Assembly (NCBI RefSeq): GCF_002022005.1
Contig: NZ_CP017258.1
Span: 124,001 to 188,000, forward strand
Source: Campylobacter pinnipediorum subsp. caledonicus
Lineage (GTDB): Bacteria; Campylobacterota; Campylobacteria; Campylobacterales; Campylobacteraceae
Direction: 5' to 3'
DNA length: 64,000 nucleotides
Below the pieces are notes generated by a model that saw only the letters and a list, made by a program, of their open reading frames with translations, was not told the origin of the DNA and searched no databases. Both the position numbers and the translations under genes were made by a program. Positions 55,574 to 64,000 of this stretch are shown in pieces; within the stretch, counting starts at the first letter, position 1, and each line of letters opens with the position of its first letter.

Positions 55574-57160
55574 ATGTTAGAAGTTAGAGGCCTTACACAA
55601 AGATTTGCAAGTAGTTTGCTTTTTGAAGATGTAAATTTAAAATTAAACCGTAACAACAGATATGGATTGATTGGAGCAAATGGAGCTGGTAAATCAACTT
55701 TTTTAAAAATTTTAAGTGGAGATATAGAGGCTAGTAGTGGAGAAATAATAATAGAAAATGGTCTAAGGGTTGGTGTTTTGGGTCAAGATCAGTTTGCTTT
55801 TGAGGCTTTTAGCTTAAAAGATGCTGTTTTGTATGGCAATAAGCGACTTTTTGATGCTGTAAAAGAAAAAGAGAAGCTTTATATGAGTGAAGAATTTACG
55901 GATGAGATAAATAATAGACTTAGTGAACTTGAGATGATAAGTGCCGAAGAGGACCCGACTTACGAATATGAAACTAGAATAGAAAAAATACTAAGTTCCC
56001 TTGGGCTTAATGAGTTTGATAAGCTTATGAGTGAGCTTGAAAACTCAGATAAGGTAAAGGTTTTGTTAGCTCAGGTTTTATTTCCAAAGCCTGATATATT
56101 ATTTTTGGATGAGCCAACAAACAACCTTGATATAGATGCTATTGCTTGGCTTGAAAATGAGCTAAATCGTCATGAAGGAACACTTGTTGTTATAAGCCAC
56201 GATAGACACTTTTTAAATAGAGTTTGCACTCATATACTAGATGTTGATTTTAAAAAGATACGTGAGTTTACCGGCAACTATGATGAGTGGTATATGGCGG
56301 CGAATTTAATAGCAAAACAGAGTGAAATGGAAAGAGATAAAAAGCTAAAAGAAAAAGAAGAACTTGAGAAATTTATTGCTCGTTTTAGTGCAAATGCCAG
56401 TAAAGCAAAACAGGCTACTAGTCGTTCAAAGCAACTTGAAAAACTAAATATAGAAGAGATCGCTGTTTCTAGCAGAAGAGATCCAAGTATATTGTTTAGA
56501 GCAAACAGAGAAATAGGCAATGAGCTTATAGAAATTAAAAATTTAAGCAAAAAATTTGATGATAAAGTTATATTTGAAAATTTTAATTTCAAGTTAGAAA
56601 AAGGAGATAAATTGGCTATTATCGGACATAATGGTGTCGGTAAAAGCACATTGTGTAAAATAATTACGGGTGAATTAGCCCCTGATTTAGGCAATGTTCA
56701 TATTGGAACTACGATAGAGCTTGGATATTTTGCACAAGATACCGTTAGTAAATTAACCTCTGATTTAAAACTATATGAATACCTTCAAGATGCTCAAAAT
56801 AAAGATATAGATGAGATAAGAAAATGTCTTGGTAGAATGCTTTTTAGTGGTGCCGAACAAGAAAAGGCCGTAAAATCTCTAAGTGGAGGTGAAAAACACA
56901 GAGTAAGATTGGCTCAACTTATGTTGCATAAACCAAATTTACTTGTTATGGATGAGCCAAATAACCACCTTGACCTAGAAGCGATTATATCTTTAGGAGA
57001 GGCTTTTTATAACTTTTCTGGTAGTGTTGTTTGTGTTAGTCACGACAGAGAACTCATAGATGCATTTGCAAATAGAATTTTACATCTTAAAGGTAATGGC
57101 GAGATAGATGATTTTCGTGGAACCTATGAGGAATATAGACAGAGTTTAGGGCTTGAATAA
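55574..57160 (+). CDS. ABC-F ATPase, YbiT-like
   Basis: This is a soluble twin-ATPase protein of the ABC-F class, which acts on ribosomes rather than in transport. Domain 1: GLIGANGAGKSTFLKILSGD, FLDEPTNNLDIDAIAWLENE. Domain 2: AIIGHNGVGKSTLCKIITGE, VKSLSGGEKHRVRLAQLMLH, MDEPNNHLDLEAIISLGEAF. The first signature is degenerate (ELENSDKVKVLLAQVLF instead of LSGG), as in YbiT-type proteins. A charged linker joins the domains. I start at ATG 55574 (MLEVRGLTQRFASSLLFEDV) with AAGGAATAAG upstream; the longer frame from 55529 has no family support. The length is 528. Confidence 0.88.
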   Translation: MLEVRGLTQRFASSLLFEDVNLKLNRNNRYGLIGANGAGKSTFLKILSGDIEASSGEIIIENGLRVGVLGQDQFAFEAFSLKDAVLYGNKRLFDAVKEKEKLYMSEEFTDEINNRLSELEMISAEEDPTYEYETRIEKILSSLGLNEFDKLMSELENSDKVKVLLAQVLFPKPDILFLDEPTNNLDIDAIAWLENELNRHEGTLVVISHDRHFLNRVCTHILDVDFKKIREFTGNYDEWYMAANLIAKQSEMERDKKLKEKEELEKFIARFSANASKAKQATSRSKQLEKLNIEEIAVSSRRDPSILFRANREIGNELIEIKNLSKKFDDKVIFENFNFKLEKGDKLAIIGHNGVGKSTLCKIITGELAPDLGNVHIGTTIELGYFAQDTVSKLTSDLKLYEYLQDAQNKDIDEIRKCLGRMLFSGAEQEKAVKSLSGGEKHRVRLAQLMLHKPNLLVMDEPNNHLDLEAIISLGEAFYNFSGSVVCVSHDRELIDAFANRILHLKGNGEIDDFRGTYEEYRQSLGLE

Positions 57161-57206
57161 TCTAGCTTTGTGGATAATTAAAAAATTGATATTGAAAGGT
57201 TTTTTT

Positions 57207-57314
57207 ATGAAAAAAATAGCTTCTTTGTTTTTATTTGTCATTTTTGCATTTACTTTTTATGGTTGCGAGAGAAATGACTATCAGCACCCACTACATCGTG
57301 CTGGTAAAAAATAA
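57207..57314 (+). CDS. tiny lipoprotein (35 residues)
   Basis: ATG at 57207 opens a 35-codon frame with GAAAGG 7 bases upstream. The product MKKIASLFLFVIFAFTFYGC begins with a lysine pair, a hydrophobic helix and a lipobox ending at Cys20; the mature part is only ERNDYQHPLHRAGKK, 16 residues with the cysteine. It lies between two ABC-F genes in the same direction, 25 bases before the second. I do not recognise a family; size and layout recall LptM/YifL-type small lipoproteins, but the tail differs. Confidence 0.7.
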   Translation: MKKIASLFLFVIFAFTFYGCERNDYQHPLHRAGKK

Positions 57315-57339
57315 TTTTTTGAGCTTATAAGGAAAATTT

Positions 57340-59280
57340 GTGGCTTTAATAGATTTAATAGAAGTTAGCAAAAAATTTGGCGCAAATGAAATTTTAAGTG
57401 AAATTAGTCTTAGCATAAATGAGCGTGAAAGAGTTGCTATTATAGGTAAAAATGGTGGTGGTAAAAGCACTTTGATGAAGGTTATTTGCGGTGTTTATGA
57501 TATAGATGCTGGTCGTGTCATAACTCAAAACAATATAAGTGTTCAAATGTTGCAACAAGCTCCAAAATTTGATGATAGCCTAAACGTCAAAGATGCTATG
57601 AATTTAGAACTTAAAGAAATATTTGATGCGCGAGATGAATACTCTAAGACAATAGCTCTTATGGAAAAAGATCACGATAATCCAGACTTGCTTGCTAAAA
57701 GTGAAGAGCTTTTGAAATTTATAGACTCAAAAGATGGTTGGGATATAGAGAGAAAAATAGAGCAGGTTTTGGAGTATTTTAGTCTTAAAGAGTATGAAGA
57801 TAGAATGATAAATAGCCTAAGTGGTGGCGAGATAAGGCGTGTGGCACTAGGTGCTTTGATACTTAAAAAACCAGATGTTTTGCTTCTTGATGAGCCTACA
57901 AACCACCTTGATGTTTATATGGTAAAATTTCTTGAAGATATGTTAAAAAACTCAAAACAGACTATTATATTTATAAGCCACGATAGATATTTTATAGATT
58001 CTATTGCTACAAGAAGTATAGAAATTCAAGATGGAAAGCTAAGCAATTTTAACGGTGGTTATGCCTACTATTTAGAAAAAAAACAAGAAATTCTACAAAG
58101 CCTTGCTAAATCTCACGAAACGCTTTTAAAGCAATTAAAAAGCGAAGAAGAGTGGCTTAGAAGAGGTGTAAAGGCTAGATTAAAACGAAATGAAGGCAGA
58201 AAAGAACGTGTTTTTGCTATGAGAGAAGAGGCTAAGAAAAATCCGGGAATTATCAAAAGAGTAAAACTGGAACTTGAACGAGCCTCAAAAAGTTTTAATC
58301 AAGGCGGAATAGATCAAAATAGAAAAAAGATGCTTTTCGAAATAAAAAATTTAGGTGTAAAGATAGATCAAAAAGAGCTTTTTGATGGATTTAATGCGAG
58401 AGTTTTGCAAGGTGAAAGAATAGCGATAGTAGGTAAAAATGGTTCAGGTAAAAGCACGCTTTTAAAAATTTTATTAAATCAGATTGATTTTAATAGCGGA
58501 GAGATAAAGCGTGGTGATGTTAAGATCGGGTATTTTGATCAAAATAGAAGTGAACTTGACGATGATAAAAGTTTGATTGAGGTTTTTTGTCCAAACGGTG
58601 GAGATATAGTTCAAGTAAGAGGGCGAAATATGCACGTTTATGGATATCTCAAAAATTTTTTATTTCCAAAGGAATTTTTAGATAAACCAGTCGGTGTTCT
58701 TAGTGGTGGAGAAAAAAATAGAGTAGCTTTGGCTTTGCTCTTTACAAAGCAATATGATGTTTTGGTTTTGGATGAACCGACAAATGACCTTGATATAGCA
58801 ACTATAAATATATTGGAAGATTATCTTCAAAGTTTTACCGGAGCCATTATTTTTGTTAGTCACGATAGATATTTTGTTGATAAGATAGCAAATAAACTTT
58901 GGGTTTTTAAAAATAAAAAAATAGATGTAATTCATACAGAATATAGCGTATATCTTGAACTTGAAGATGAATTAAACCAAATAGATGATTTTTCAAAAGA
59001 GCTTGAAACTGAACAAAACAATACACAAAAAAACAAGACAAAAAGTGTAAAGTTAAGCTATAAGCAAAACAAAATTTTAAATGAATATCCAGCTTTGATA
59101 GATAATTTACAAAGTGAGATAAATGAGCTAAATGTTGCATTAAGTGACCCAGCTATTTATCAAGAACTTGGTATAAATGAGATATACAAAAAACTGGAAC
59201 AAAAAAAAGATGAGTTGGCTGCTCTTGAAGATGAGTATTTTGAAGTGCTTGAAATTTTAGAAGAGATGACGGCTGATTGA
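57340..59280 (+). CDS. ABC-F ATPase, Uup-like
   Basis: This is a second soluble ABC-F protein, 646 residues. Domain 1: RVAIIGKNGGGKSTLMKVIC, NSLSGGEIRRVALGALILKK, LLDEPTNHLDVYMVKFLEDM. Domain 2: RIAIVGKNGSGKSTLLKILL, GVLSGGEKNRVALALLFTKQ, LDEPTNDLDIATINILEDYL. Both signatures are intact. A basic linker (EEWLRRGVKARLKRNEGRKE) and a C-terminal coiled coil (from about residue 570) are typical of Uup, which binds ribosomes and affects branched DNA and transposon excision. The GTG start has AAGGAAAAT upstream. Confidence 0.88.
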   Translation: MALIDLIEVSKKFGANEILSEISLSINERERVAIIGKNGGGKSTLMKVICGVYDIDAGRVITQNNISVQMLQQAPKFDDSLNVKDAMNLELKEIFDARDEYSKTIALMEKDHDNPDLLAKSEELLKFIDSKDGWDIERKIEQVLEYFSLKEYEDRMINSLSGGEIRRVALGALILKKPDVLLLDEPTNHLDVYMVKFLEDMLKNSKQTIIFISHDRYFIDSIATRSIEIQDGKLSNFNGGYAYYLEKKQEILQSLAKSHETLLKQLKSEEEWLRRGVKARLKRNEGRKERVFAMREEAKKNPGIIKRVKLELERASKSFNQGGIDQNRKKMLFEIKNLGVKIDQKELFDGFNARVLQGERIAIVGKNGSGKSTLLKILLNQIDFNSGEIKRGDVKIGYFDQNRSELDDDKSLIEVFCPNGGDIVQVRGRNMHVYGYLKNFLFPKEFLDKPVGVLSGGEKNRVALALLFTKQYDVLVLDEPTNDLDIATINILEDYLQSFTGAIIFVSHDRYFVDKIANKLWVFKNKKIDVIHTEYSVYLELEDELNQIDDFSKELETEQNNTQKNKTKSVKLSYKQNKILNEYPALIDNLQSEINELNVALSDPAIYQELGINEIYKKLEQKKDELAALEDEYFEVLEILEEMTAD

Positions 59281-59301
59281 TATATAAAAAAGGTGTGAGA
59301 A

Positions 59302-62262
59302 TTGATACAAGCAAGGGTATATGAGTATTTTTTAGGCGATAATGATTGTGAGCTTTTGATATGTGAGGATGACAAAGAAGCTAAGTTGTGTGCCGATGCA
59401 GCTGAGTTTGCTGGGATTAAATCCTTTTGTTTGCCTAGTTTAAGGGCTAGTTTTGGAGATGACCTTAGGTCGTTTTCTTCTGAACTTTTTGAGCTTTCAA
59501 ATACTCTTAGTAAATTTTATAAATTCAAAGAAAAAAAATTACTCATTAGCCCGTTTCATACTATCTTAAATCCACTGCCTATCAAAAAACACCTACAAGA
59601 AAAAAATATAAATTTTGGCGACCAACTTGATCTGCAAGAATTTGCCGATGAATTGCTTAGATTTGGATATGAAAGCGTTGATATAGTTGAGAGCAAGGGC
59701 GAGTTTAGTTTTCGTGGAGATATTATAGATTTATTTAGTGTAAATGAAGATGAGCCTTATAGAATTTTGCTTTTTGATAATGAGGTTGAAAGCATAAGGT
59801 ATTATTCCCCATCAACTCAAATAAGCACTAAAGATGAGTTAGAAAGTATAAGTATAACCCCTTTTATAGCCTCTCTTAATAAAGATGAGTTTGAAAAAAC
59901 CATGCAAAATATAAAAAACATACAGACTGATTCAATAGTTAATGATTTAAACTCACTTGGTTTTTGGGCTATTGATGATTTTGCTGATTATACAACTATA
60001 TATAAATGCAAGTTTGTTAAAAAGATAGATTTTTCTGATATTGAAGCTGATGTTAGTAAATTTAGTGGTATAGGAATCATAAATGAATCTAGAAAATACA
60101 AGGGCTTAGAAGTTAGTTTAAGCCCTGATTTTTTTGAGCTAAATCGAAATAAAAAAATACAAATACTTGCAAAAAATGAAAGTATGTTTAATGCTTTGGA
60201 AATTTCTTATGAAAATGTAGAGTTTATTCAAAGTCCACTTGTTGTAAATCTTGTTTCAAATGATCAAATCATTATCTCTTTAAATAAATTTGATAAAAAA
60301 GCAAGAGTTAAAAAAAGTAGTTTGGTGCTAGATGAATTAAAAATTAATGATTATGTTGTTCATGAAGATTATGGAATAGGGCAATTTTTAGGGCTTGAAA
60401 AGATAACTGTTTTGGGTGCTACAAGAGAGTTTGTAACGATAGCTTACCAAAACCAAGATAAACTTTTTTTACCGGTTGAAAATCTAAATTTAATTGATAG
60501 ATATATAGCTTTAAATGGTTCGGTTGCTATTTTAGACAGACTCGGTAAGGCTAGCTTTGCAAAACTCAAAGAAAAGGTCAGAGAAAAGCTATTTATTATC
60601 GCTTCAAAGATAATATCAATAGCTGCAAAAAGAGAGCTTATAAATGGTGTTGTTATACAAAAAGATGATTTAGAGTATATAAATTTTGTTCAAAATGCCG
60701 GTTTTAGCTACACAAGAGATCAACAAAATGCAGTGGATGATATCTTGACTGAACTATCTAGCGGACGAGTAATGGATAGATTGCTTGTTGGAGATGTGGG
60801 CTTTGGAAAGACAGAAGTTGCGATGAATGCTATTTTTGCTTGTGTCAAATCAGGATATCAGGCCTTGTTTTTTGTGCCAACGACCCTACTTTCATCTCAA
60901 CATTTTAAAAGCCTAAAAGATAGATTTGATGGGTTTGGGATAGAGGTTTTAAGACTTGATAGATTTAGCACCACAAAAGAAAAGGCGTATGTAACAAGTG
61001 CATTACAGAGTGAAAAACCGCTAGTTTGTGTAGGCACTCACGCACTTTTGAGTTTAAAAGCTTCTAAGCTTGGACTGATTGTGATAGATGAAGAGCATAA
61101 ATTTGGTGTAAAGCAAAAAGAAAAATTAAAAGAGATAGGCTCAAACTCACATATTTTAAGTATGAGTGCCACTCCTATACCAAGAAGCCTAAATATGGCT
61201 CTTTCTAAGATAAAAACATACTCGACTTTAAAAACTCCACCTAGTTCAAGACTCGATGTAAGAACTAGCGTAAAAGAATTTGATGAGAAAATAATAAAAG
61301 AAGCCATTATGCGGGAACTTAGACGCGCTGGACAGGTTTTTTATATACACAATCATATATCAGATATTATGCAAACAGCGAAGTTTCTTTTAGATATCTT
61401 GCCAAAGCTTAGAATTTTGGTTTTGCATTCTAAAATAAATGCTAAAACGATAGAAGAAGAGATGATAAAGTTTGAAAACAATGAGTATGATTTGTTGCTT
61501 TGCACAAGCATCGTTGAAAGCGGTATTCATCTTCCAAATGCAAATACAATGATAGTTGAAAATGCAAATAAATTTGGCATAGCTGATTTACACCAATTAA
61601 GAGGTAGGGTCGGTAGAAGCGATAAACAAGCGTATTGCTATTTTTTGGTTGAAGATAAAACTACTATAAGTTCGGATTCGTTAAAAAGACTTGTAGCACT
61701 TGAAAGCAATTCAAGTCTTGGTTCCGGTGCTGTTTTGGCATATCACGATTTGGAGATAAGGGGCGGTGGAAATATCGTAGGAGAGGCACAAAGTGGACAC
61801 ATTGAGTCAATAGGCTACTCTCTTTATCTTAAAATGTTAGAAGATGAGATAAACAAACTTTTAAATAACAATGATGAGGTAAAAAGGCAAAGTGTGGATT
61901 TAAAGCTTAGCGTAAATGCTTATTTAAATCCTGATTTTATAAAAGAAGATAGGCTTAGATTGGAGCTTTATAGAAGACTTAGCAAATGCACAAAATCATC
62001 TGAAGTTTTTGAAATTTCAAGCGAGATAGAAGATAGATTTGGTAAGATTGATACATTTACAAAGCAGTTTTTGGATCTTATTATGATAAAGATTTTTGCA
62101 CTTGAGCTTGAATATAAAACGATTTCAAATGCTGGTCAAAATATCGCAATTACAACAAATAAAGATGAAAAGATAAGACTAAAATCAAAGAGTTTAGATG
62201 ACGATGATATATTGGATGAAATTTTATCATTTTTGAGAAAGACATTAAAGGAGCGAAAATGA
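59302..62262 (+). CDS. mfd: transcription-repair coupling factor Mfd
   Basis: Mfd displaces stalled RNA polymerase and recruits UvrA. It has 986 residues, short for the family as in other epsilonproteobacteria. Order: UvrB-like module (SKGEFSFRGDIIDLFSVNED), RNA polymerase interaction domain (VVHEDYGIGQFLGLEKITVL), helicase motif I LLVGDVGFGKTEVAMNAIFA, motif II VIDEEHKFGVKQKEKLK, motif III LSMSATPIPRSLNMALSK, motif VI QLRGRVGRSDKQAYCYFL, then the TRG and C-terminal regions. The start is TTG with AAAAAGG upstream. Confidence 0.94.
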   Translation: MIQARVYEYFLGDNDCELLICEDDKEAKLCADAAEFAGIKSFCLPSLRASFGDDLRSFSSELFELSNTLSKFYKFKEKKLLISPFHTILNPLPIKKHLQEKNINFGDQLDLQEFADELLRFGYESVDIVESKGEFSFRGDIIDLFSVNEDEPYRILLFDNEVESIRYYSPSTQISTKDELESISITPFIASLNKDEFEKTMQNIKNIQTDSIVNDLNSLGFWAIDDFADYTTIYKCKFVKKIDFSDIEADVSKFSGIGIINESRKYKGLEVSLSPDFFELNRNKKIQILAKNESMFNALEISYENVEFIQSPLVVNLVSNDQIIISLNKFDKKARVKKSSLVLDELKINDYVVHEDYGIGQFLGLEKITVLGATREFVTIAYQNQDKLFLPVENLNLIDRYIALNGSVAILDRLGKASFAKLKEKVREKLFIIASKIISIAAKRELINGVVIQKDDLEYINFVQNAGFSYTRDQQNAVDDILTELSSGRVMDRLLVGDVGFGKTEVAMNAIFACVKSGYQALFFVPTTLLSSQHFKSLKDRFDGFGIEVLRLDRFSTTKEKAYVTSALQSEKPLVCVGTHALLSLKASKLGLIVIDEEHKFGVKQKEKLKEIGSNSHILSMSATPIPRSLNMALSKIKTYSTLKTPPSSRLDVRTSVKEFDEKIIKEAIMRELRRAGQVFYIHNHISDIMQTAKFLLDILPKLRILVLHSKINAKTIEEEMIKFENNEYDLLLCTSIVESGIHLPNANTMIVENANKFGIADLHQLRGRVGRSDKQAYCYFLVEDKTTISSDSLKRLVALESNSSLGSGAVLAYHDLEIRGGGNIVGEAQSGHIESIGYSLYLKMLEDEINKLLNNNDEVKRQSVDLKLSVNAYLNPDFIKEDRLRLELYRRLSKCTKSSEVFEISSEIEDRFGKIDTFTKQFLDLIMIKIFALELEYKTISNAGQNIAITTNKDEKIRLKSKSLDDDDILDEILSFLRKTLKERK

Positions 62263-63017
62263 TTGATTGGACTTGCGACTATGCAGCTATTTTTAAGCCA
62301 CAAAAAGGGCTAGTGGCGGTTAAGAATATTGATTTTGTAAATATCGACTCTTTAATAGGTCTTGAAACACAAAAAGAACAACTTATCAAAAATACCAAAG
62401 ATTTTTTAGATGGTAATGAAGCAAATCACGCTTTGTTATGGGGTGAAATGGGGTGTGGCAAATCAAGTCTTATAAAGGCTGTTTTTACTAAATTTTATAA
62501 AGATGGGCTTAGGATTATAGAACTTTTTTATGATGATTTAAAATACCTAAGCGACATTATAGATGAACTTAGAAACTCAAGCTTTAAATTTATAATATTT
62601 TGTGATGATTTGAGTTTTGAAAATGGCTCAAAGGATTATAAATTTTTAAAACCACTTATGCAAGGAAGCATATCAAAACCACCAAAAAATGTATTGATAT
62701 ATGCCACTTCAAACAGAAGACACTTAGTCAGTGAATATAAAAGTGAAAATCAGCAAGTTGAAATTTTAAATGGTGAGATACATTATGGTGATTTTATAAA
62801 TGAAAAGATATCTTTGTCTGATCGCTTTGGACTTTGGATAAGCTTTTATCAGGGAAGTTTTGAAGATTATTTAAAGATAGTGGATTATTATTTTAAAGAC
62901 ATTGATATAGATAAAGCTTTGCTTCACAATACAGCAAAATCATATGCTACTTTGCGCGGAAGTAAGAGCGGAAGAACGGCAAAGCAATTTTATATGAGTT
63001 ATAAGGATAAAATTTGA
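62259..63017 (+). CDS. DUF815 AAA-type ATPase
   Basis: This is a 252-residue predicted AAA+ ATPase. Walker A is ALLWGEMGCGKSSLIKAVFT (about residues 58-77), Walker B FIIFCDDLSFENGSKDYKFL, a sensor-like asparagine in VLIYATSNRRHLV, and an arginine-rich C-terminus (SYATLRGSKSGRTAKQFYMS). LSDRFGLWISFYQGSFEDYL is typical of DUF815. The function is unknown. It overlaps mfd by 4 bases and magIII by 4, so it sits within a DNA-repair operon. A matching gene beside mfd is recalled from C. jejuni. Confidence 0.85.
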   Translation: MIDWTCDYAAIFKPQKGLVAVKNIDFVNIDSLIGLETQKEQLIKNTKDFLDGNEANHALLWGEMGCGKSSLIKAVFTKFYKDGLRIIELFYDDLKYLSDIIDELRNSSFKFIIFCDDLSFENGSKDYKFLKPLMQGSISKPPKNVLIYATSNRRHLVSEYKSENQQVEILNGEIHYGDFINEKISLSDRFGLWISFYQGSFEDYLKIVDYYFKDIDIDKALLHNTAKSYATLRGSKSGRTAKQFYMSYKDKI

Positions 63018-63670
63018 ACTCTACAGAAATTTTCTTATCGCTTTTAAAACAAAACAAAAGAAGCTTTCAAGAGCTACAGTGGCCAAATTCAGATACTTTT
63101 GAGGTGGTGGTTGGGGCTATTTTGGTTCAAAACACAACTTGGAAAAACACACAAAAAGCACTTTTAAACTTAAACAATGCGAATTTGCTAAGCTTAAATG
63201 CAATAGCAAATTTAGATATAGCCTTACTTGCTGATTTGATAAAGCCAAGTGGTTTTTATAATACAAAGGCAAAACGACTTTATGGGCTGGTAAAATCCAT
63301 AAAAAAAGATTTTGATGATTTTGAAAATTTTAAACAAAATGTTACTAGAGAGTGGCTTTTGGGCATAAAAGGCATAGGTCCTGAAACTTGTGATGCTATA
63401 CTTTGTTATGCTTGTGGCAGGGCTGAGATGGTTGTTGATACTTATGCTTTGCGTATTTTAAATGCTTTGGATTATGAATTTGAAAGCTATGATGAGGCTA
63501 AAGAGTGGCTTGGGAGTTTGGATTTTGATAAAATCTATAAATCAACTGAGCTTTTTGATGAGCTTAGTGTGTTTAGGCTCTATCACTCTTTGATTATGGA
63601 ATTTTGCAAAGATTATTCAAAAGGTAAAAAATTAGATCATGATGTGATAAAATTACATTTTGGTTGTTAG
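63014..63670 (+). CDS. magIII: 3-methyladenine DNA glycosylase MagIII
   Basis: This is an HhH-GPD superfamily DNA glycosylase that removes 3-methyladenine. The helix-hairpin-helix is LLGIKGIGPETCDAILCYAC (from residue 116) and the catalytic aspartate is Asp142 in VVDTYALRILNALDY. The C-terminal four-cysteine Fe-S cluster of endonuclease III is absent. Size (218 residues) and the lysine-rich end (KGKKLDHDVIKLHFG) match H. pylori MagIII, which has a carbamylated lysine there. The start is TTG overlapping the DUF815 stop. Confidence 0.88.
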   Translation: MNSTEIFLSLLKQNKRSFQELQWPNSDTFEVVVGAILVQNTTWKNTQKALLNLNNANLLSLNAIANLDIALLADLIKPSGFYNTKAKRLYGLVKSIKKDFDDFENFKQNVTREWLLGIKGIGPETCDAILCYACGRAEMVVDTYALRILNALDYEFESYDEAKEWLGSLDFDKIYKSTELFDELSVFRLYHSLIMEFCKDYSKGKKLDHDVIKLHFGC

Positions 63671-63695
63671 TTGTTTAAAAGTTTTATTTTTATTG

Positions 63696-63701
63696 TAAAA
63701 T
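63696..63701 (+). promoter_or_regulatory. -10 element for the cysteine synthase gene
   Basis: TAAAAT after GTTTTATTTTTATTG fits the Campylobacter pattern, 36 bases before the ATG at 63738. A second candidate, TATAAT at 63714-63719, lies closer. Confidence 0.45.
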
Positions 63702-63737
63702 TTACGATAGATTTATAATAAATTTTTGGAGGAAATT

Positions 63738-64000
63738 ATGATATATGAAAACATTACGCAAACCATTGGTAACACTCCGATAATAAAACTTAAAACATCT
63801 TCTGATGAAGCAGAAATTTATGCTAAGTTAGAGTTTTTTAATCCGGGCGGCTCCGTAAAAGACAGAATAGCATTAAATATGATTCAAAAAATGTTAGCTG
63901 ACGGTAGCTTAAAACAAGGAGATACTATTGTTGAGCCAACAAGTGGAAATACTGGAATAGGTGTTGCTATGGTGGCAGCTTCTCTTGGTATAAAAGTAAT
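63738..64000 (+). CDS. cysK: cysteine synthase (O-acetylserine sulfhydrylase), partial
   Basis: These are the first 87 codons of a PLP enzyme making cysteine from O-acetylserine and sulfide; the gene runs off the window. Motifs: [23 protein letters not shown] lysine in [16 protein letters not shown], and the substrate loop [30 protein letters not shown] precedes the ATG. CysK and CysM cannot be separated on this part alone. Confidence 0.92.
   Translation, partial: MIYENITQTIGNTPIIKLKTSSDEAEIYAKLEFFNPGGSVKDRIALNMIQKMLADGSLKQGDTIVEPTSGNTGIGVAMVAASLGIKV

Overview
The window is chromosomal DNA from an epsilonproteobacterium of the genus Campylobacter. The evidence is the AT-rich sequence, T-rich -10 promoters, frequent TTG and GTG starts, a pseudaminic acid/Maf flagellin-glycosylation pair, futalosine-pathway MqnD, a NifU/NifS iron-sulfur pair, RacRS, Pgp1/Csd4 and MagIII. 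Several blocks match the gene order I remember from C. jejuni (rqcH-hypothetical-cdsA-dxr-pgp1-tsaD; rpmE-rsmI-trmH-two hypotheticals-aminotransferase-hom-yraN-trxA-trxB; acnB-ankyrin-SDR-nhaC-trmA-CoA binding-ilvA; mqnD-fliQ-murB; racR-racS-recR). The blocks seem differently arranged and carry extras such as uraA, so this is probably another Campylobacter species. I cannot name it. I see no tRNA, rRNA, CRISPR array, prophage or insertion sequence.

Layout. 1-3.8 kb: a frameshifted chemoreceptor gene (-), then the hook gene flgE behind a clear sigma-54 promoter. 3.9-14.5 kb: rightward run rqcH, a coiled-coil protein, cdsA, dxr, uraA, pgp1, tsaD, pseI, maf and a Sel1-repeat protein. 14.5-15.5 kb: efp and a small unknown gene (-). 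15.8-23.1 kb: rpmE, rsmI, a SpoU methyltransferase, a RodZ-like membrane protein, a periplasmic protein, a decayed aminotransferase, hom, yraN, trxA, a cysteine-free thioredoxin-like protein and trxB. 23.2-27.9 kb (-): accA, fabF, acpP, fabG and gpmI. 28-33.8 kb: mraY-murD (+) facing a patA-patB-ape1 peptidoglycan O-acetylation operon (-). 33.9-46.7 kb: aspS, adk, a frameshifted ogt (-), acnB, an ankyrin protein, an SDR, nhaC, trmA, a CoA-binding protein with no ordinary start codon, ilvA and a DUF4230 protein. 46.8-49.1 kb (-): nifS-nifU. 49.4-53 kb: a cytosolic CZB chemoreceptor, mqnD, fliQ, murB and a membrane protein. 53-55.5 kb (-): racR-racS-recR. 55.5-64 kb: two ABC-F genes flanking a 35-residue lipoprotein gene, then mfd, a DUF815 ATPase, magIII and the start of a cysteine synthase gene.

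Recurring themes are cell wall and shape (cdsA, pgp1, mraY, murD, patA/patB/ape1, murB, RodZ-like), motility and glycosylation (flgE, pseI, maf, fliQ, two chemoreceptors), translation and its quality control (rqcH, efp, rpmE, rsmI, trmA, tsaD, ABC-F), DNA repair (ogt, recR, mfd, magIII) and iron-sulfur/redox functions. Most genes are ordinary housekeeping genes. The unusual items are small: gene decay by single-base shifts, unusual start signals, two unannotated short ORFs, and uncharacterised proteins whose architecture hints at a role. I found no convincing novel multi-gene system; the best candidates are listed as findings.
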